Counted from the stretch's first letter, positions 1 through 8,532 are shown. The stretch is DNA of 55,656 bases from Ferrimonas sediminum (GCF_900100175.1 NZ_FNEM01000018.1:1-55656), one strand, 5' to 3'. Notes: a model not told the origin generated them from the letters alone. Made by a program: numbers and translations.

Positions 1-9
1 AAGTCCAGG

Positions 10-85
10 GTCCCCTTCGTCTAGAGGCCTAGGACACCGCCCTTTCACGGCGGTAACAGGGGTTCAAATCCCCTAGGGGACGCCA
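10..85 (+). tRNA. tRNA-Glu (anticodon TTC)
   Basis: The 76-nt stretch folds as a cloverleaf. The acceptor arm pairs GTCCCC with GGGGAC, and the 3' end is an encoded GCCA at 82-85. The anticodon stem CCGCC/GGCGG (37-41/49-53) encloses a 7-nt loop with anticodon TTC at 44-46, and the T arm carries GGTTCAAATCC. It decodes glutamate GAA/GAG codons. It sits at the window edge, so other tRNA genes may lie upstream. Confidence 0.97.
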
Positions 86-170
86 CTTATTATTGTTGCA
101 ACCTTTGTCGGTCTAGGTGTGATTCAATAATCTAAACCAAGGCTGTAGCAAGCTCTCTCTGAGAGAGAAA

Positions 171-198
171 AAAACCACCCGTCGGGTGGTTTTTTTTT
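171..198. terminator. Bidirectional rho-independent terminator
   Basis: The stem ACCACCC-GTC-GGGTGGT is flanked by an A-run on the left and eight or more T on the right. It can therefore end the tRNA-Glu transcript on the plus strand and the tesA transcript on the minus strand. Confidence 0.85.
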
Positions 199-210
199 GC
201 CATTTTTTCG

Positions 211-813
211 CTAGGGCAAAGTATGGGTTTCAAAATACGGCCTGAGAAAATCCACAATGCCCTCTTGCGCCGCCCGGTTTGGATGAATGCCGTCTCGCTG
301 CATTAATTCGGGCTTAGGAGCAATTTCGGTCATAAAAAACGGGATGAGTGGAACATCATATTCACTGCTGAGATCCCGGTAAACTCGGCTAAACATCGAT
401 GCATAGCGAGGCCCGTAGTTGGGCGGGACCATAACTTCAGACAGCATCACTGCGCTGCCCGCCAGGATTGAGGCATCGATAATCTTACCCAGGTTATCTT
501 TTAGCATTGGAGTCGGGAAACCCCGTAGACCATCATTCCCCCCCAACTCAACGAACACCCAATCCGGTCGATGTTCATTCAGTAACCCTGGTAGACGCCT
601 GAGGGCACCGCCACTGGTCTCGCCGCTCACGGAGGCATTGATGAGCCGAAAGTCATCCTGTTCCGTATTCATTTTGTGCACCCAACCATCCAGCTCGTCC
701 ATGCCATAACTTGCACTTAGGCTGTCACCTAAGATAAGAATGGTTACACTGTTAGCGCGACCAATGGATGGAAAAAGCAGTATAAATACAATAAATAAGG
801 AACGAAAAGTCAT
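211..813 (-). CDS. tesA: TesA-like periplasmic SGNH/GDSL esterase (thioesterase I / lysophospholipase L1)
   Basis: This is a secreted serine hydrolase of the SGNH family; E. coli TesA cleaves acyl-CoA thioesters, lysophospholipids and aryl esters in the periplasm. An N-terminal signal peptide ends near IGRANS. The GDSL block reads LILGDSLSASYG with the nucleophile Ser, followed by VELGGNDGLRGF (the oxyanion Gly/Asn blocks) and DGIHPN carrying the catalytic Asp and His. Length (about 200 aa) matches the family. I prefer the ATG at 813, which has AGG about 7 nt upstream; an in-frame ATG at 819 would add two residues. It is divergent from ybbA with essentially no intergenic DNA, as in the conserved tesA/ybbA arrangement of enterobacteria. 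Identity is secure and the exact start is not. Confidence 0.93.
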   Translation of the reverse strand: MTFRSLFIVFILLFPSIGRANSVTILILGDSLSASYGMDELDGWVHKMNTEQDDFRLINASVSGETSGGALRRLPGLLNEHRPDWVFVELGGNDGLRGFPTPMLKDNLGKIIDASILAGSAVMLSEVMVPPNYGPRYASMFSRVYRDLSSEYDVPLIPFFMTEIAPKPELMQRDGIHPNRAAQEGIVDFLRPYFETHTLP

Positions 814-817
814 AGCC

Positions 818-1504
818 ATGCCTGAATCAAACAAAACCTATGCTATCCAGGTGTCCAACCTGGAGCAGCGAGTGCCCACCTTAGATGGTGAACTACAGAT
901 CCTCAAAGGGGTGAGCCTGGATGTCAAGTCAGGCGAGTCCATCGCCGTCACCGGCCCCTCCGGAGCAGGGAAATCGACCCTTCTGGCACTCCTGGCCGGA
1001 TTGGACAACGCCACTGCGGGTGAGGTATGGCTGGCGGGTGAGCCTTTGCACCAGATGGATGAGGAGCAGCGGGCCGAGCTCAGAGGCCGGAAAGTAGGTT
1101 TTATCTTTCAATCTTTTATGTTGGTTGAGAGTCTGACGGCATTGGAAAATGTCATGCTGCCTATCGAGTTGACCGGAGCGAAAGACGCCCGAAGTGTGGC
1201 GGAAACCATGTTACAGCGAGTCGGGCTCTCCCATCGCCTCGACCATTTTCCCAATCAGCTCTCCGGAGGCGAGCAGCAGCGGGTTGCTATCGCCAGGGCT
1301 TTCGTCAGCCAGCCAGACATCTTGTTTGCGGATGAGCCCACCGGCAACCTGGATCAGGCCAACAGCAGCCGTATCGAAGATCTGCTGTTTGAATTGAATC
1401 AGGAGCACCACTCAACCCTGGTGCTGGTGACCCACGATCTGCAGTTGGCACAGCGCTGCCAGAGGAGAGCGCAAATGAACGGTGGCCAACTGGAGGCAAT
1501 ATGA
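818..1504 (+). CDS. ybbA: YbbA, ABC transporter ATPase of the LolD/MacB type
   Basis: This is the cytoplasmic ATPase subunit of a MacB-superfamily (mechanotransmission-type) ABC system, partner of the large permease YbbP. Walker A is GPSGAGKST, the signature is LSGGEQQR, Walker B with D-loop is [12 protein letters not shown], and the H-loop is LVTHD. At 228 aa from the ATG at 818 it equals the length I recall for E. coli YbbA; the open frame runs 26 codons further upstream, but into tesA. Its stop overlaps the ybbP start as ATGA (1501-1504), indicating translational coupling. The promoter must lie inside the tesA coding region because the two start codons are a few bases apart. Confidence 0.93.
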   Translation: MPESNKTYAIQVSNLEQRVPTLDGELQILKGVSLDVKSGESIAVTGPSGAGKSTLLALLAGLDNATAGEVWLAGEPLHQMDEEQRAELRGRKVGFIFQSFMLVESLTALENVMLPIELTGAKDARSVAETMLQRVGLSHRLDHFPNQLSGGEQQRVAIARAFVSQPDILFADEPTGNLDQANSSRIEDLLFELNQEHHSTLVLVTHDLQLAQRCQRRAQMNGGQLEAI

Positions 1505-3987
1505 GCATGTTTCCTTTGGCCTGGCGTTTGTTTCGGCGTGAACTGACCCATGGGCAACTGCGGCTGATTGCCGCCGCCCTGATCCTCGCCGTCGGAGCCG
1601 TTACCGCTTTGGCCCTGATCTCCAGCCAGCTTCAGGCATCCATCGTTAAGCAGGCCAGCACCTTCCTTGCTGCAGACCGGGTATTAACCAGTCCCCAGGA
1701 AGTGGATCCTCAATGGCTGGTTCAGGCGCAGCAGCAGGGGCTGGAGGTGGCGACGACTCTGGAGTTTCAGTCCATGCTGTTTGCCGGTGACAGGCTGCAG
1801 CTGGTTACGGTGAAAGCCGTATCGGACAATTACCCACTGCGTGGTCGAGTAGAACTGGTCACAGAAGCTTCCACCGCACTGCCGGCTTCCGGTAGCCTGT
1901 GGTTAGACAGCCGCTTAGCCGGCTGGTTGACAGACACCAAACAGGGGGAGATCGGCGTCAGCCGCTTTACGCTCGACCGGGCCATCTCCCGCTTGCCCGA
2001 TGGTGGATTCAACCTGTTTGCGTCCGCGCCTGTGGTTCTGATGAACCTGGCCGATGTCGCAGCGACCGGGGTGGTGCAGCCTGGCAGTCGTCTCAGTTGG
2101 CGGTATCAGTTCGTTGGGCAGCCCGACAGCATCCAGGCCTACGCTGGCTGGCTAAAATCCCGCATGACCTCCAGCCAGAGGTTGGTGGACGTTCGCAGTG
2201 ATGAGTCCCCGGTATCCAGGGCCATTGCTCGCGCCGAGCAGTTTCTGCTGTTAACCGCCTTGCTGGGCATCGCCCTGGCCTGCGCTGCCATCTCGGTGGC
2301 GACTCAGCGTTATTGCCAAAGGCACTATGATGCGGTCGCCATGCTTAAGACCCTGGGGGCCAGTCACAATCAGGTTCGCAGCATCTTTGTCATGCACTTG
2401 GCGTTGGTGACCCTGATGGGGATTGGACTGGGGCTGCTGATGGGCGTGATGGCGGCGACCTTCATGGTACAACTGCTGCCCTCCGAACTGGTGCAGGCCA
2501 CGCCGCAGATGAGCAGAGCGCTGCTGTTGGGGGCGGCCACCGGCATCATCGCCGGATTTGGCTTTACGCTCTATCCCTTACTTCGGTTATTGGCGATTCC
2601 ACCGTTGCGGGTACTCAGAAAGGACTTGGGCCCGGTTCGCTGGCAGGGATGGCTGAATGCTGTGGTATCGGTCGCAGCACTGGCCTTGCTGGCTTACCTG
2701 TACAGTGACAACGCAGTAATGACCGGAGTGTTGTTGCTGGGAGGCGCCGTACTTGCCGTGATGCTGCTGGCCGTTGCCTGGCTGTTGCTGCACTGGGGCC
2801 GGCAACTGGGCATGCGCACGGGAACCCCGTTGCAACTGGCGGTGGCCGGATTGCGTCGCCGTGCCAGGGAAAATGCCGTTCAACTGGTGGGCTTTTCGGT
2901 TTCCCTGGTGCTGTTGCTGACCATTCTGGCACTCAGGCAGGATCTGCTGGCCGATTGGCAGAAACAGCTGCCCCAGGGCACGCCGGATCACTTTTTGGTC
3001 AACATCAGCCCGGATAATCTGACTCCCATGGGTGAATTCCTGGCCAGTCGCAATGTGGATGCCACCGATTTTTATCCCGTCATTCGGGGGCGCCTCTCAG
3101 CCATCAATGGTGACCAAGTGCGGCGGCCGGTGACCAAGGAAGATCAGCCTCAAGGGGAGCAACAGCAGGGTAATCAACGCGGCCCTCAGGGCATTGGTCG
3201 TGAACTGAATCTGACCTTCCGCACTCAACTGCCGCCGAACAACCCCATCGAACAAGGGGATTGGTTTCGCGCCGACGCCGCTGGCGAGGTCTCGGTCGAG
3301 TCCCAGGTTGCCGACAGGCTTGGGATTAAACTCGGAGATTCGTTAGCGTTCGCCATCGATGGCCAGCAGATCGAGGTGCGGGTAACCAGTTTGCGTAAGG
3401 TCAACTGGGAGACCATGCAGCCGAACTTCTTTATGATTTTTCCCCCTGAGGACCTCAGCCGCTTCCCCGCGACCTACATCGCCAGTTTCAAACACCCGGT
3501 CAATGACCCGACCCTGGTACCCGAGTTGATACAGCGTTTTCCGACGGTGTCGGTGATCGATGTCGGTGCCATTATCGAGCAACTCAGGGACGTCATCGAC
3601 CAGGTCTCCCTGGCCTTGACCCTGGTGCTGCTGGTGGTCATTGTTGCCAGTGCCATGGTGCTGATTGCCCAGACCGAGGCGGGGATGTCCTCCCGCAAGC
3701 AGGAGTTAGCGATTATGCGGACCCTGGGCGCCCCGGGCAGCCTGCTGAGAAGGGCGGTTGCCTGGGAGTTTTTGCTGATGGGGGCGGTTTCCGGAGTTCT
3801 GGCCGTGGTGGTCACCGAGCTGACACTGGCCCTGCTGAAAAGCCAGGTGTTCAATCTGGTGGTCAATGGCCACACCCTGTGGTGGTTGGTCATTCCGCTG
3901 CTTGGAGCTGTGTTGATAGGGGCGCTGGGCATGATCGCCTGTCGTCGTTTGCTGGCCAACCAATGTGCCGAGCTCCTGAAAGGCTAA
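1501..3987 (+). CDS. ybbP: YbbP, large FtsX-family ABC permease
   Basis: This 828-residue inner-membrane permease is the size and layout of E. coli YbbP. It has an N-terminal transmembrane helix (about 20-40), a periplasmic domain, a first FtsX core (about 245-360), a central helix pair (about 380-435), a second periplasmic domain and a C-terminal FtsX core (about 700-820). FtsX-type elbow motifs are visible as AMLKTLGAS and AIMRTLGAP. A Gln/Gly-rich insert (around residues 545-560) lies in the second periplasmic domain. With YbbA it forms a MacB-like transporter, and the conserved neighbour TesA suggests lipid or hydrophobic substrates handled at the periplasmic face. That function is an inference. 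Confidence 0.92.
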   Translation: MSMFPLAWRLFRRELTHGQLRLIAAALILAVGAVTALALISSQLQASIVKQASTFLAADRVLTSPQEVDPQWLVQAQQQGLEVATTLEFQSMLFAGDRLQLVTVKAVSDNYPLRGRVELVTEASTALPASGSLWLDSRLAGWLTDTKQGEIGVSRFTLDRAISRLPDGGFNLFASAPVVLMNLADVAATGVVQPGSRLSWRYQFVGQPDSIQAYAGWLKSRMTSSQRLVDVRSDESPVSRAIARAEQFLLLTALLGIALACAAISVATQRYCQRHYDAVAMLKTLGASHNQVRSIFVMHLALVTLMGIGLGLLMGVMAATFMVQLLPSELVQATPQMSRALLLGAATGIIAGFGFTLYPLLRLLAIPPLRVLRKDLGPVRWQGWLNAVVSVAALALLAYLYSDNAVMTGVLLLGGAVLAVMLLAVAWLLLHWGRQLGMRTGTPLQLAVAGLRRRARENAVQLVGFSVSLVLLLTILALRQDLLADWQKQLPQGTPDHFLVNISPDNLTPMGEFLASRNVDATDFYPVIRGRLSAINGDQVRRPVTKEDQPQGEQQQGNQRGPQGIGRELNLTFRTQLPPNNPIEQGDWFRADAAGEVSVESQVADRLGIKLGDSLAFAIDGQQIEVRVTSLRKVNWETMQPNFFMIFPPEDLSRFPATYIASFKHPVNDPTLVPELIQRFPTVSVIDVGAIIEQLRDVIDQVSLALTLVLLVVIVASAMVLIAQTEAGMSSRKQELAIMRTLGAPGSLLRRAVAWEFLLMGAVSGVLAVVVTELTLALLKSQVFNLVVNGHTLWWLVIPLLGAVLIGALGMIACRRLLANQCAELLKG

Positions 3988-4010
3988 TCCTCGACCCGCG
4001 GCCGGTGGGG

Positions 4011-4910
4011 TTACTGAAGCAGATGCGTCAGTGCCCCCTCGAGCCCCGGGTAGTGAAACTCAAACCCGTCATGCTGCAATCGGCTTGGCAATACCCGCTG
4101 CCCCTCCAGCAGCAGCTGAGACATCTCTCCCAGGCCTATTTTTAAAGCGATAGCCGGGACAGGTATCACCGCGGGACGATGCAGAACCTTACCTAAGGTT
4201 CTGGTGAATAAGCGGTTACTTACTGGCAGTGGCGCAGTGCCGTTGTACACACCTCTCGACTCCGGGTTGATCAGCAGAAAGCCGATGGCGGCCACCAGAT
4301 CGTCAATGTGAATCCAGGACATCATCTGCTCTCCCGAGCCGATCGGGCCACCCAACCCCGCTCGAAAAGCCGGAAGCATCTTTTTCAGGGCGCCGCCTTC
4401 GCCCAATACCAGGCCAATGCGCAGCAGGCAGACTCGAGTGTGGCCCTGGGCCTGCAGTGCCAGGGTTTCCCAGGTGTGGCACACCTTTTGTGCAAAATCG
4501 GCGTCGTTGACCATCAGTGGAGTGTTCTCATCCACGGCCTGACTGTCGTTACCATAGATGCCAATGGCTGAGGCGCTGATAAACACTGACGGCGGCGAGG
4601 CCTGGGCCAGAATCCAGTCGCTCAGAGCCTGGGTAATTCGCCAGCGGCTGTCGCAGATGCGGTGTTTCTGGGCGCTGCTCCAGCGCTTGTCGGCAATCGG
4701 TTCTCCAGCCAGGTTAATCACGGCATCGATGCCCGTCTGCCACACCAGACCATCAATATCGATGCACTCAGCTTCGATGCCTTGCTGGCGCAGCCTTTGC
4801 TTGGTCGCGTCCGGGTTGCGGCTGATGACCACCAGTTGATGATTGGGTTGCAGCTGTTTAAGTAACTGTTTGCCCACAAAGCCACTGCCACCACTGATCA
4901 CTATCTTCAT
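4011..4910 (-). CDS. yfcH: YfcH-like TIGR01777-family NAD(P)-dependent sugar epimerase-like protein
   Basis: This 299-residue extended-SDR protein has the N-terminal Rossmann motif GGSGFVG (positions 7-13), a NLAGEPIADKRW block and the HIDDLVAAI block typical of the TIGR01777/COG1090 family. A C-terminal DUF1731-like segment (about 245-295) includes PAVIPVPAIALKIGLGEMS. The family has no firmly established substrate. The start at 4910 is supported by GGAGG immediately upstream. It converges on ybbP (23-bp gap) and is divergent from folM across about 100 bp, so the two may share regulation. Confidence 0.9.
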   Translation of the reverse strand: MKIVISGGSGFVGKQLLKQLQPNHQLVVISRNPDATKQRLRQQGIEAECIDIDGLVWQTGIDAVINLAGEPIADKRWSSAQKHRICDSRWRITQALSDWILAQASPPSVFISASAIGIYGNDSQAVDENTPLMVNDADFAQKVCHTWETLALQAQGHTRVCLLRIGLVLGEGGALKKMLPAFRAGLGGPIGSGEQMMSWIHIDDLVAAIGFLLINPESRGVYNGTAPLPVSNRLFTRTLGKVLHRPAVIPVPAIALKIGLGEMSQLLLEGQRVLPSRLQHDGFEFHYPGLEGALTHLLQ

Positions 4911-5011
4911 CTTCGCCTCCCCGCCCCGTCGTCAGGTCACAAATAGCCACGCCAGAGGTGACTCCGTTGTAGTATAAGTATACGCATGATTTATAAAGGG
5001 AGTTCAAAGAG

Positions 5012-5716
5012 ATGCAGCCAGTAGCCGTGGTGACCGGGGTCGGACGACGTTTGGGCCGGTACCTGACTGATCAACTTCTGGATCAAGGTTATCGAGTCTT
5101 TGGCCAGTATCACACCAGTCGCGTTAGTGCATCCGGGGAGTCGTCCCTGCACCTGACTCAGGTCGATTTTCGTGATTCGCAGGCATTGGAGCGCTGGTGT
5201 CAGCAGATTCTGGCGTTGACCGACAGGGTAGATCTGCTCATCAACAACGCCTCTTTATATCAACCTGATGCCGATACCGCTGCCGACGGAATGGTTCAGT
5301 TGACTCAGTGTCACCAGATCCACCTGCAGGCTCCCTATCTGTTGATGATGCATCTGAACGGGCGTCTGCAGCATGCCCAGGGCCAGATCGTTAACTTGAC
5401 CGACATCTACATCCATCACCCGAACGAGGATTACAGCCTCTACTGTGCCACCAAGGCGGGACTGGACAGCCTGACCCAGTCCTGGGCCCGCTCTCTGGCA
5501 CCGGCGGTCAGAGTCAACAGCATCGAGCCCGGCCCCATTCTGTTTCTCGACGAGCATTCTGCTGAGTACCGGCAACAGATCCTCGCCCGAACCCTGCTTC
5601 AGGTCGAAGGGGGACTGGAACCCATATGGCAGGCGTTATGGATGCTGATCAACAACCCGTATATGACCGGAGCCCGAATCCCGGTGGATGGTGGTCGCTC
5701 GGTGGCCAAGCTCTAG
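5012..5716 (+). CDS. folM: FolM-like SDR, dihydromonapterin/dihydrofolate reductase
   Basis: This 234-residue classical short-chain dehydrogenase has the cofactor motif VVTGVGRRLG, where the RR is the NADPH-type pteridine-reductase signature. It also has NNAS at about 75-80, the catalytic YCATK, and a C-terminal VDGGR. FolM family members reduce dihydromonapterin or dihydrobiopterin and, weakly, dihydrofolate. GGGAG precedes the ATG. The 3' end overlaps the convergent FolK-like gene by 81 bp, so the pair is linked in pterin metabolism and possibly by antisense overlap. Confidence 0.85.
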   Translation: MQPVAVVTGVGRRLGRYLTDQLLDQGYRVFGQYHTSRVSASGESSLHLTQVDFRDSQALERWCQQILALTDRVDLLINNASLYQPDADTAADGMVQLTQCHQIHLQAPYLLMMHLNGRLQHAQGQIVNLTDIYIHHPNEDYSLYCATKAGLDSLTQSWARSLAPAVRVNSIEPGPILFLDEHSAEYRQQILARTLLQVEGGLEPIWQALWMLINNPYMTGARIPVDGGRSVAKL

Positions 5717-6133
5717 CCCGTGCTTCGCCAGGCAGATGCCGGTCACAGGTCGGGAGCTGCCGGTCAGTTGATCGAGCAGAGGGGTAAGGTATTCGGGATG
5801 CTGTGCCGGGCTCGGAGCCTGATTTACCGACAGGATGTCCAGGTCCAGTGGCCGGTCTTTAATGCTGCAATCAGGGTCGCTGCGATCGCGGCCTTGAGCA
5901 ATCTCCAGCTGATTGAACACGGATTTAACTTCACCAGCACTCAGAGTGCTGTCAAACCAGAATGCGAAGTTCAGAAATTGATGTTCGCTCTCCATGGCGG
6001 CGGGAGCGGTCTTGATGATGCTACTCAAGACAATCGGTGAGAACCGCCGACTCAGTGCGGTCAGGGCCAATACTGCATTCGCCTCGGGGTTGAGGTTAGC
6101 ACCGAAACTGCAGTAATAGCGTTGCTCTGGCAT
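5636..6133 (-). CDS. FolK-like pyrophosphokinase (HPPK family)
   Basis: This protein of about 165 aa resembles 6-hydroxymethyl-dihydropterin pyrophosphokinase, which moves pyrophosphate from ATP to the pterin in folate synthesis. The N-terminal YCSFGANLNPEAN block matches the family's G-S-N-L motif, and DRPLDLDIL keeps the two Mg-binding Asp residues of the D-x-D motif. The usual W-G-P-R of that motif reads I-K-D-R here. I chose the ATG at 6133, preceded by AGGGAGAG; an upstream ATG at 6157 lacks such a site. It is probably a paralogue of the main folK, working beside folM, perhaps in monapterin metabolism. The C-terminal 27 residues are encoded opposite the end of folM. Confidence 0.8.
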   Translation of the reverse strand: MPEQRYYCSFGANLNPEANAVLALTALSRRFSPIVLSSIIKTAPAAMESEHQFLNFAFWFDSTLSAGEVKSVFNQLEIAQGRDRSDPDCSIKDRPLDLDILSVNQAPSPAQHPEYLTPLLDQLTGSSRPVTGICLAKHGLELGHRATTIHRDSGSGHIRVVDQHP

Positions 6134-6231
6134 CGTCTCTCCCTGTTGATGCGTCACTGCTTGATTAAGAGGCTTATCTATTTCAGATAACAGGATATAC
6201 TGTGATCTCTGTACCCTATTAGATAGTGTCT

Positions 6232-7320
6232 ATGAGTTCATTTCAACGTAGTTTGCTGGTGTGTGCCTCCCTGGTGGTGGTGCTGGCTGGCATCAAACTC
6301 TCCAGCGCCATCGTCGTGCCGTTTTTGCTGGCAATCTTCATTGCCATCGTTTGCAGTCCGCTGGTTCGCCTGATGACCCGCTTTCGCCTGCCCAAGGCCC
6401 TGGCCATCTTCATGGTGATGTTGCTGGTGGTGTTACTGGGTACCTGGTTGGGGGCGCTGCTGGGCAGCTCAATCAATGATTTTACTGCTCAATTGCCTCA
6501 CTACCGGCAACAGTTGACCGGCCAGTTTCTGACTCTGGTGGATCTGGCGGCCCGATTCAATGTGCCGGTGTCCGTTGAGGTACTCAAGGAGCAGTTTGAT
6601 CCCGGCCGGGTCATGAGTCTGGCTACCGACATGTTGTCTGGGCTGGGAGCGGTGATGGCCAACCTGCTGTTGATCGTCCTGACCGTGGTGTTCATGCTCT
6701 TTGAAGCTTCCAGCTTGCCCAGAAAGCTGCACTATGCTCTGGACGACCCCCAGATGCGCATGCAGCAGATTGATCGTTTCCTGGAGTCGGTGAATCGCTA
6801 TCTGGCCATCAAAACACTCATCAGCCTTGGAACCGGTTTCATTTGTGGCCTGGGTCTGTACCTGCTGGGCGTCGACTATTTCATTTTGTGGGGCGTGGTT
6901 GCTTTCCTGTTCAACTACATCCCTAACATCGGCTCGATCATCGCCGCCGTACCGCCTCTGGGGTTGGCTTTGATTCAGCTGGGCCCGGGTGCCGCCGCCA
7001 CGGTGGCGGGGCTGTATGTTGGCGTCAATATGTTCATGGGCAACGTCATTGAGCCCAGAATGATGGGCCGCGGTCTGGGGTTATCCACCTTGGTGGTGTT
7101 CCTGTCATTGATTTTCTGGGGCTGGTTGCTCGGTTCGGTCGGCATGCTGCTGTCGGTGCCGCTGACCATGATCGTTAAGATCGGCCTCGAGTCCTCCCAC
7201 GGCGGACGCTGGTTGGCAGCCTTGCTTGAAGGCGAGCCGCAAACCAGCAGCGTAGCCATTAACGTTACTCTGACCGGTCCTCCGATCAGAACCTCAGCAA
7301 TTAAGAGTAAAACCCCATGA
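6232..7320 (+). CDS. AI-2E/PerM-family transporter, TqsA-like
   Basis: This multipass inner-membrane protein (about 362 aa) of the UPF0118/AI-2E family is most like E. coli TqsA, described as an exporter of autoinducer-2. Hydrophobic helices are visible at about 8-55, 60-85, 145-170 and in four to five segments from 205 to 335. The family core FLFNYIPNIGSIIA and the GNVIEPRMMGRGLGLS motif are both present. A GTG two codons upstream (6226) is an alternative start. A near-consensus -10 (TATACT, 6196-6201) lies upstream. Its stop overlaps the next gene as ATGA. Transport of AI-2 itself is not shown by the sequence; family members also include Na+/H+ antiporters. Confidence 0.85.
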   Translation: MSSFQRSLLVCASLVVVLAGIKLSSAIVVPFLLAIFIAIVCSPLVRLMTRFRLPKALAIFMVMLLVVLLGTWLGALLGSSINDFTAQLPHYRQQLTGQFLTLVDLAARFNVPVSVEVLKEQFDPGRVMSLATDMLSGLGAVMANLLLIVLTVVFMLFEASSLPRKLHYALDDPQMRMQQIDRFLESVNRYLAIKTLISLGTGFICGLGLYLLGVDYFILWGVVAFLFNYIPNIGSIIAAVPPLGLALIQLGPGAAATVAGLYVGVNMFMGNVIEPRMMGRGLGLSTLVVFLSLIFWGWLLGSVGMLLSVPLTMIVKIGLESSHGGRWLAALLEGEPQTSSVAINVTLTGPPIRTSAIKSKTP

Positions 7321-8225
7321 CCTCACTTTTGCCTCATCTGCCTGATCACCCACAACTGGATCAGGCGCAGCGGCTGTTTCATGGAAGAGGGCAGTGTTAT
7401 CCCGGTTTGGAAGCCGTTACCGTGGACTGGTTTCCACCGGTGCTGCTGCTGACCACCTTCAGAGCGTTGCCGGCAGAGACGGTGGCGCAGTATCAACAAC
7501 AGTTAACCCTATGGTGGCAACAGCAGGGGGACGCTACCCCGGTGAATATGGTGTGGCAAAACCGCGGCACCTCTCCGGCCCAGACTCAACTGCTGCAGGG
7601 AGAGGTACCCGATCCTCACTGGGTTCACGAAGGCAGCCTTGAGTACCGTATTGAGTTGATGCGGGGACAGAATCACGGTCTGTTTCTGGACATGGCCGCA
7701 GGGCGCCGTTGGGTCCAGGCCCATGCCAGCGGCAAGAAGGTACTGAACCTGTTTGCCTATACCTGTGGTTTTTCCGTTGCCGCCCGCCAGGGTGGGGCCG
7801 AAGAAGTCGTGAATCTGGATATGAGTGGTGGAGCCCTGAACGTGGGTAAGCGCAACCATGCCCGCAATGGCCTGGAAGCCGGAGTGCGCTACCTGGCCCA
7901 TGACCTGTTTAAGACCTTTGGCAAACTGAAAAAACTCGGTCCTTTCGACCTGATTGTGGTGGATCCGCCGAGCTTCCAGCACGGCAGTTTCATTGCCACC
8001 AAGGATTACCCCAAAGTGCTGAGGCGGCTGCCGGAGCTGTTGACGGAGCAGGGGGAAGCCCTGCTTTGTCTGAATGCGCCCGAGTTGAGTCGTGCTCATC
8101 TGCAACAGCAGATCAGCGAGTCAGCACCTCAACTGAGTTTTGTTGAGCAGTTGCCCAACCCATCCAGCTTTCCTGAAAGCGAGCCCGATAAAGGCCTGAA
8201 GGTATTTCGCTACCGTCTAAACTGA
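7317..8225 (+). CDS. Class I SAM-dependent methyltransferase (COG1092-like, RlmI/RlmK-type)
   Basis: This 302-residue Rossmann methyltransferase has motif I NLFAYTCGFSV (residues 144-154), an acidic ribose-binding end at VVNLDMS, and the motif IV catalytic loop VDPPSF (215-220). Together these are typical of RlmI/RlmK-type rRNA cytosine-5/guanine methyltransferases. It lacks an N-terminal PUA domain. The substrate is probably RNA but unproven. It is translationally coupled to the upstream membrane-protein gene (ATGA overlap), although the two share no obvious function. Confidence 0.85.
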   Translation: MTSLLPHLPDHPQLDQAQRLFHGRGQCYPGLEAVTVDWFPPVLLLTTFRALPAETVAQYQQQLTLWWQQQGDATPVNMVWQNRGTSPAQTQLLQGEVPDPHWVHEGSLEYRIELMRGQNHGLFLDMAAGRRWVQAHASGKKVLNLFAYTCGFSVAARQGGAEEVVNLDMSGGALNVGKRNHARNGLEAGVRYLAHDLFKTFGKLKKLGPFDLIVVDPPSFQHGSFIATKDYPKVLRRLPELLTEQGEALLCLNAPELSRAHLQQQISESAPQLSFVEQLPNPSSFPESEPDKGLKVFRYRLN

Positions 8226-8231
8226 TGAAAT

Positions 8232-8298
8232 AAAACTTCGCTTTTGGCGGTAAATCGGCTGATTTTAGCCGTGGTTGCCGCCTTTGGTTGAAAGTTTT
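8232..8298. repeat. Nested inverted repeat (three stacked stems)
   Basis: Three nested complementary pairs share one centre: AAAACTT (8232-8238) with AAGTTTT (8292-8298), GGCGG (8246-8250) with CCGCC (8278-8282), and CGGCT (8256-8260) with AGCCG (8267-8271). It lies just after the methyltransferase stop and could be a structured 3' end, a weak terminator or a leader for the small ORF downstream. Confidence 0.5.
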
Positions 8299-8413
8299 CT
8301 TCAAGGTCGCAAAAGTGGCGTTTTATTCGAGCCAGGCCCACCTGCGTGGTACACTTATCCTACACACATCACAGAATTGTGGTGCCGTTGGGATTCAGCA
8401 GTAAGGCGGGTTT

Positions 8414-8512
8414 ATGGAAATGCAAGAGTACGAAGAAGCGTATTATCAGATTCAGGATGAAGTAGCCGGTGAGCTTCCTGTCGATCTGGATGAGGACGCT
8501 TACCTGGATTAA
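8414..8512 (+). CDS. Small acidic ORF, 32 codons, unknown function
   Basis: An ATG at 8414, preceded by AAGGCGGG with suitable spacing, opens a 32-codon frame ending in TAA at 8510-8512. The product starts MEMQEYEEAYY and ends DLDEDAYLD. It is strongly acidic (about twelve Asp/Glu, no Lys or Arg) with a Tyr-rich start and no membrane segment. A strong terminator follows 20 bases later, as expected for a genuine short transcription unit. I do not recognise the family. A chance ORF cannot be excluded, but the ribosome site plus terminator make a real small protein plausible. Confidence 0.55.
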   Translation: MEMQEYEEAYYQIQDEVAGELPVDLDEDAYLD

Positions 8513-8532
8513 TCCCGGCTGCGACCTGAACG

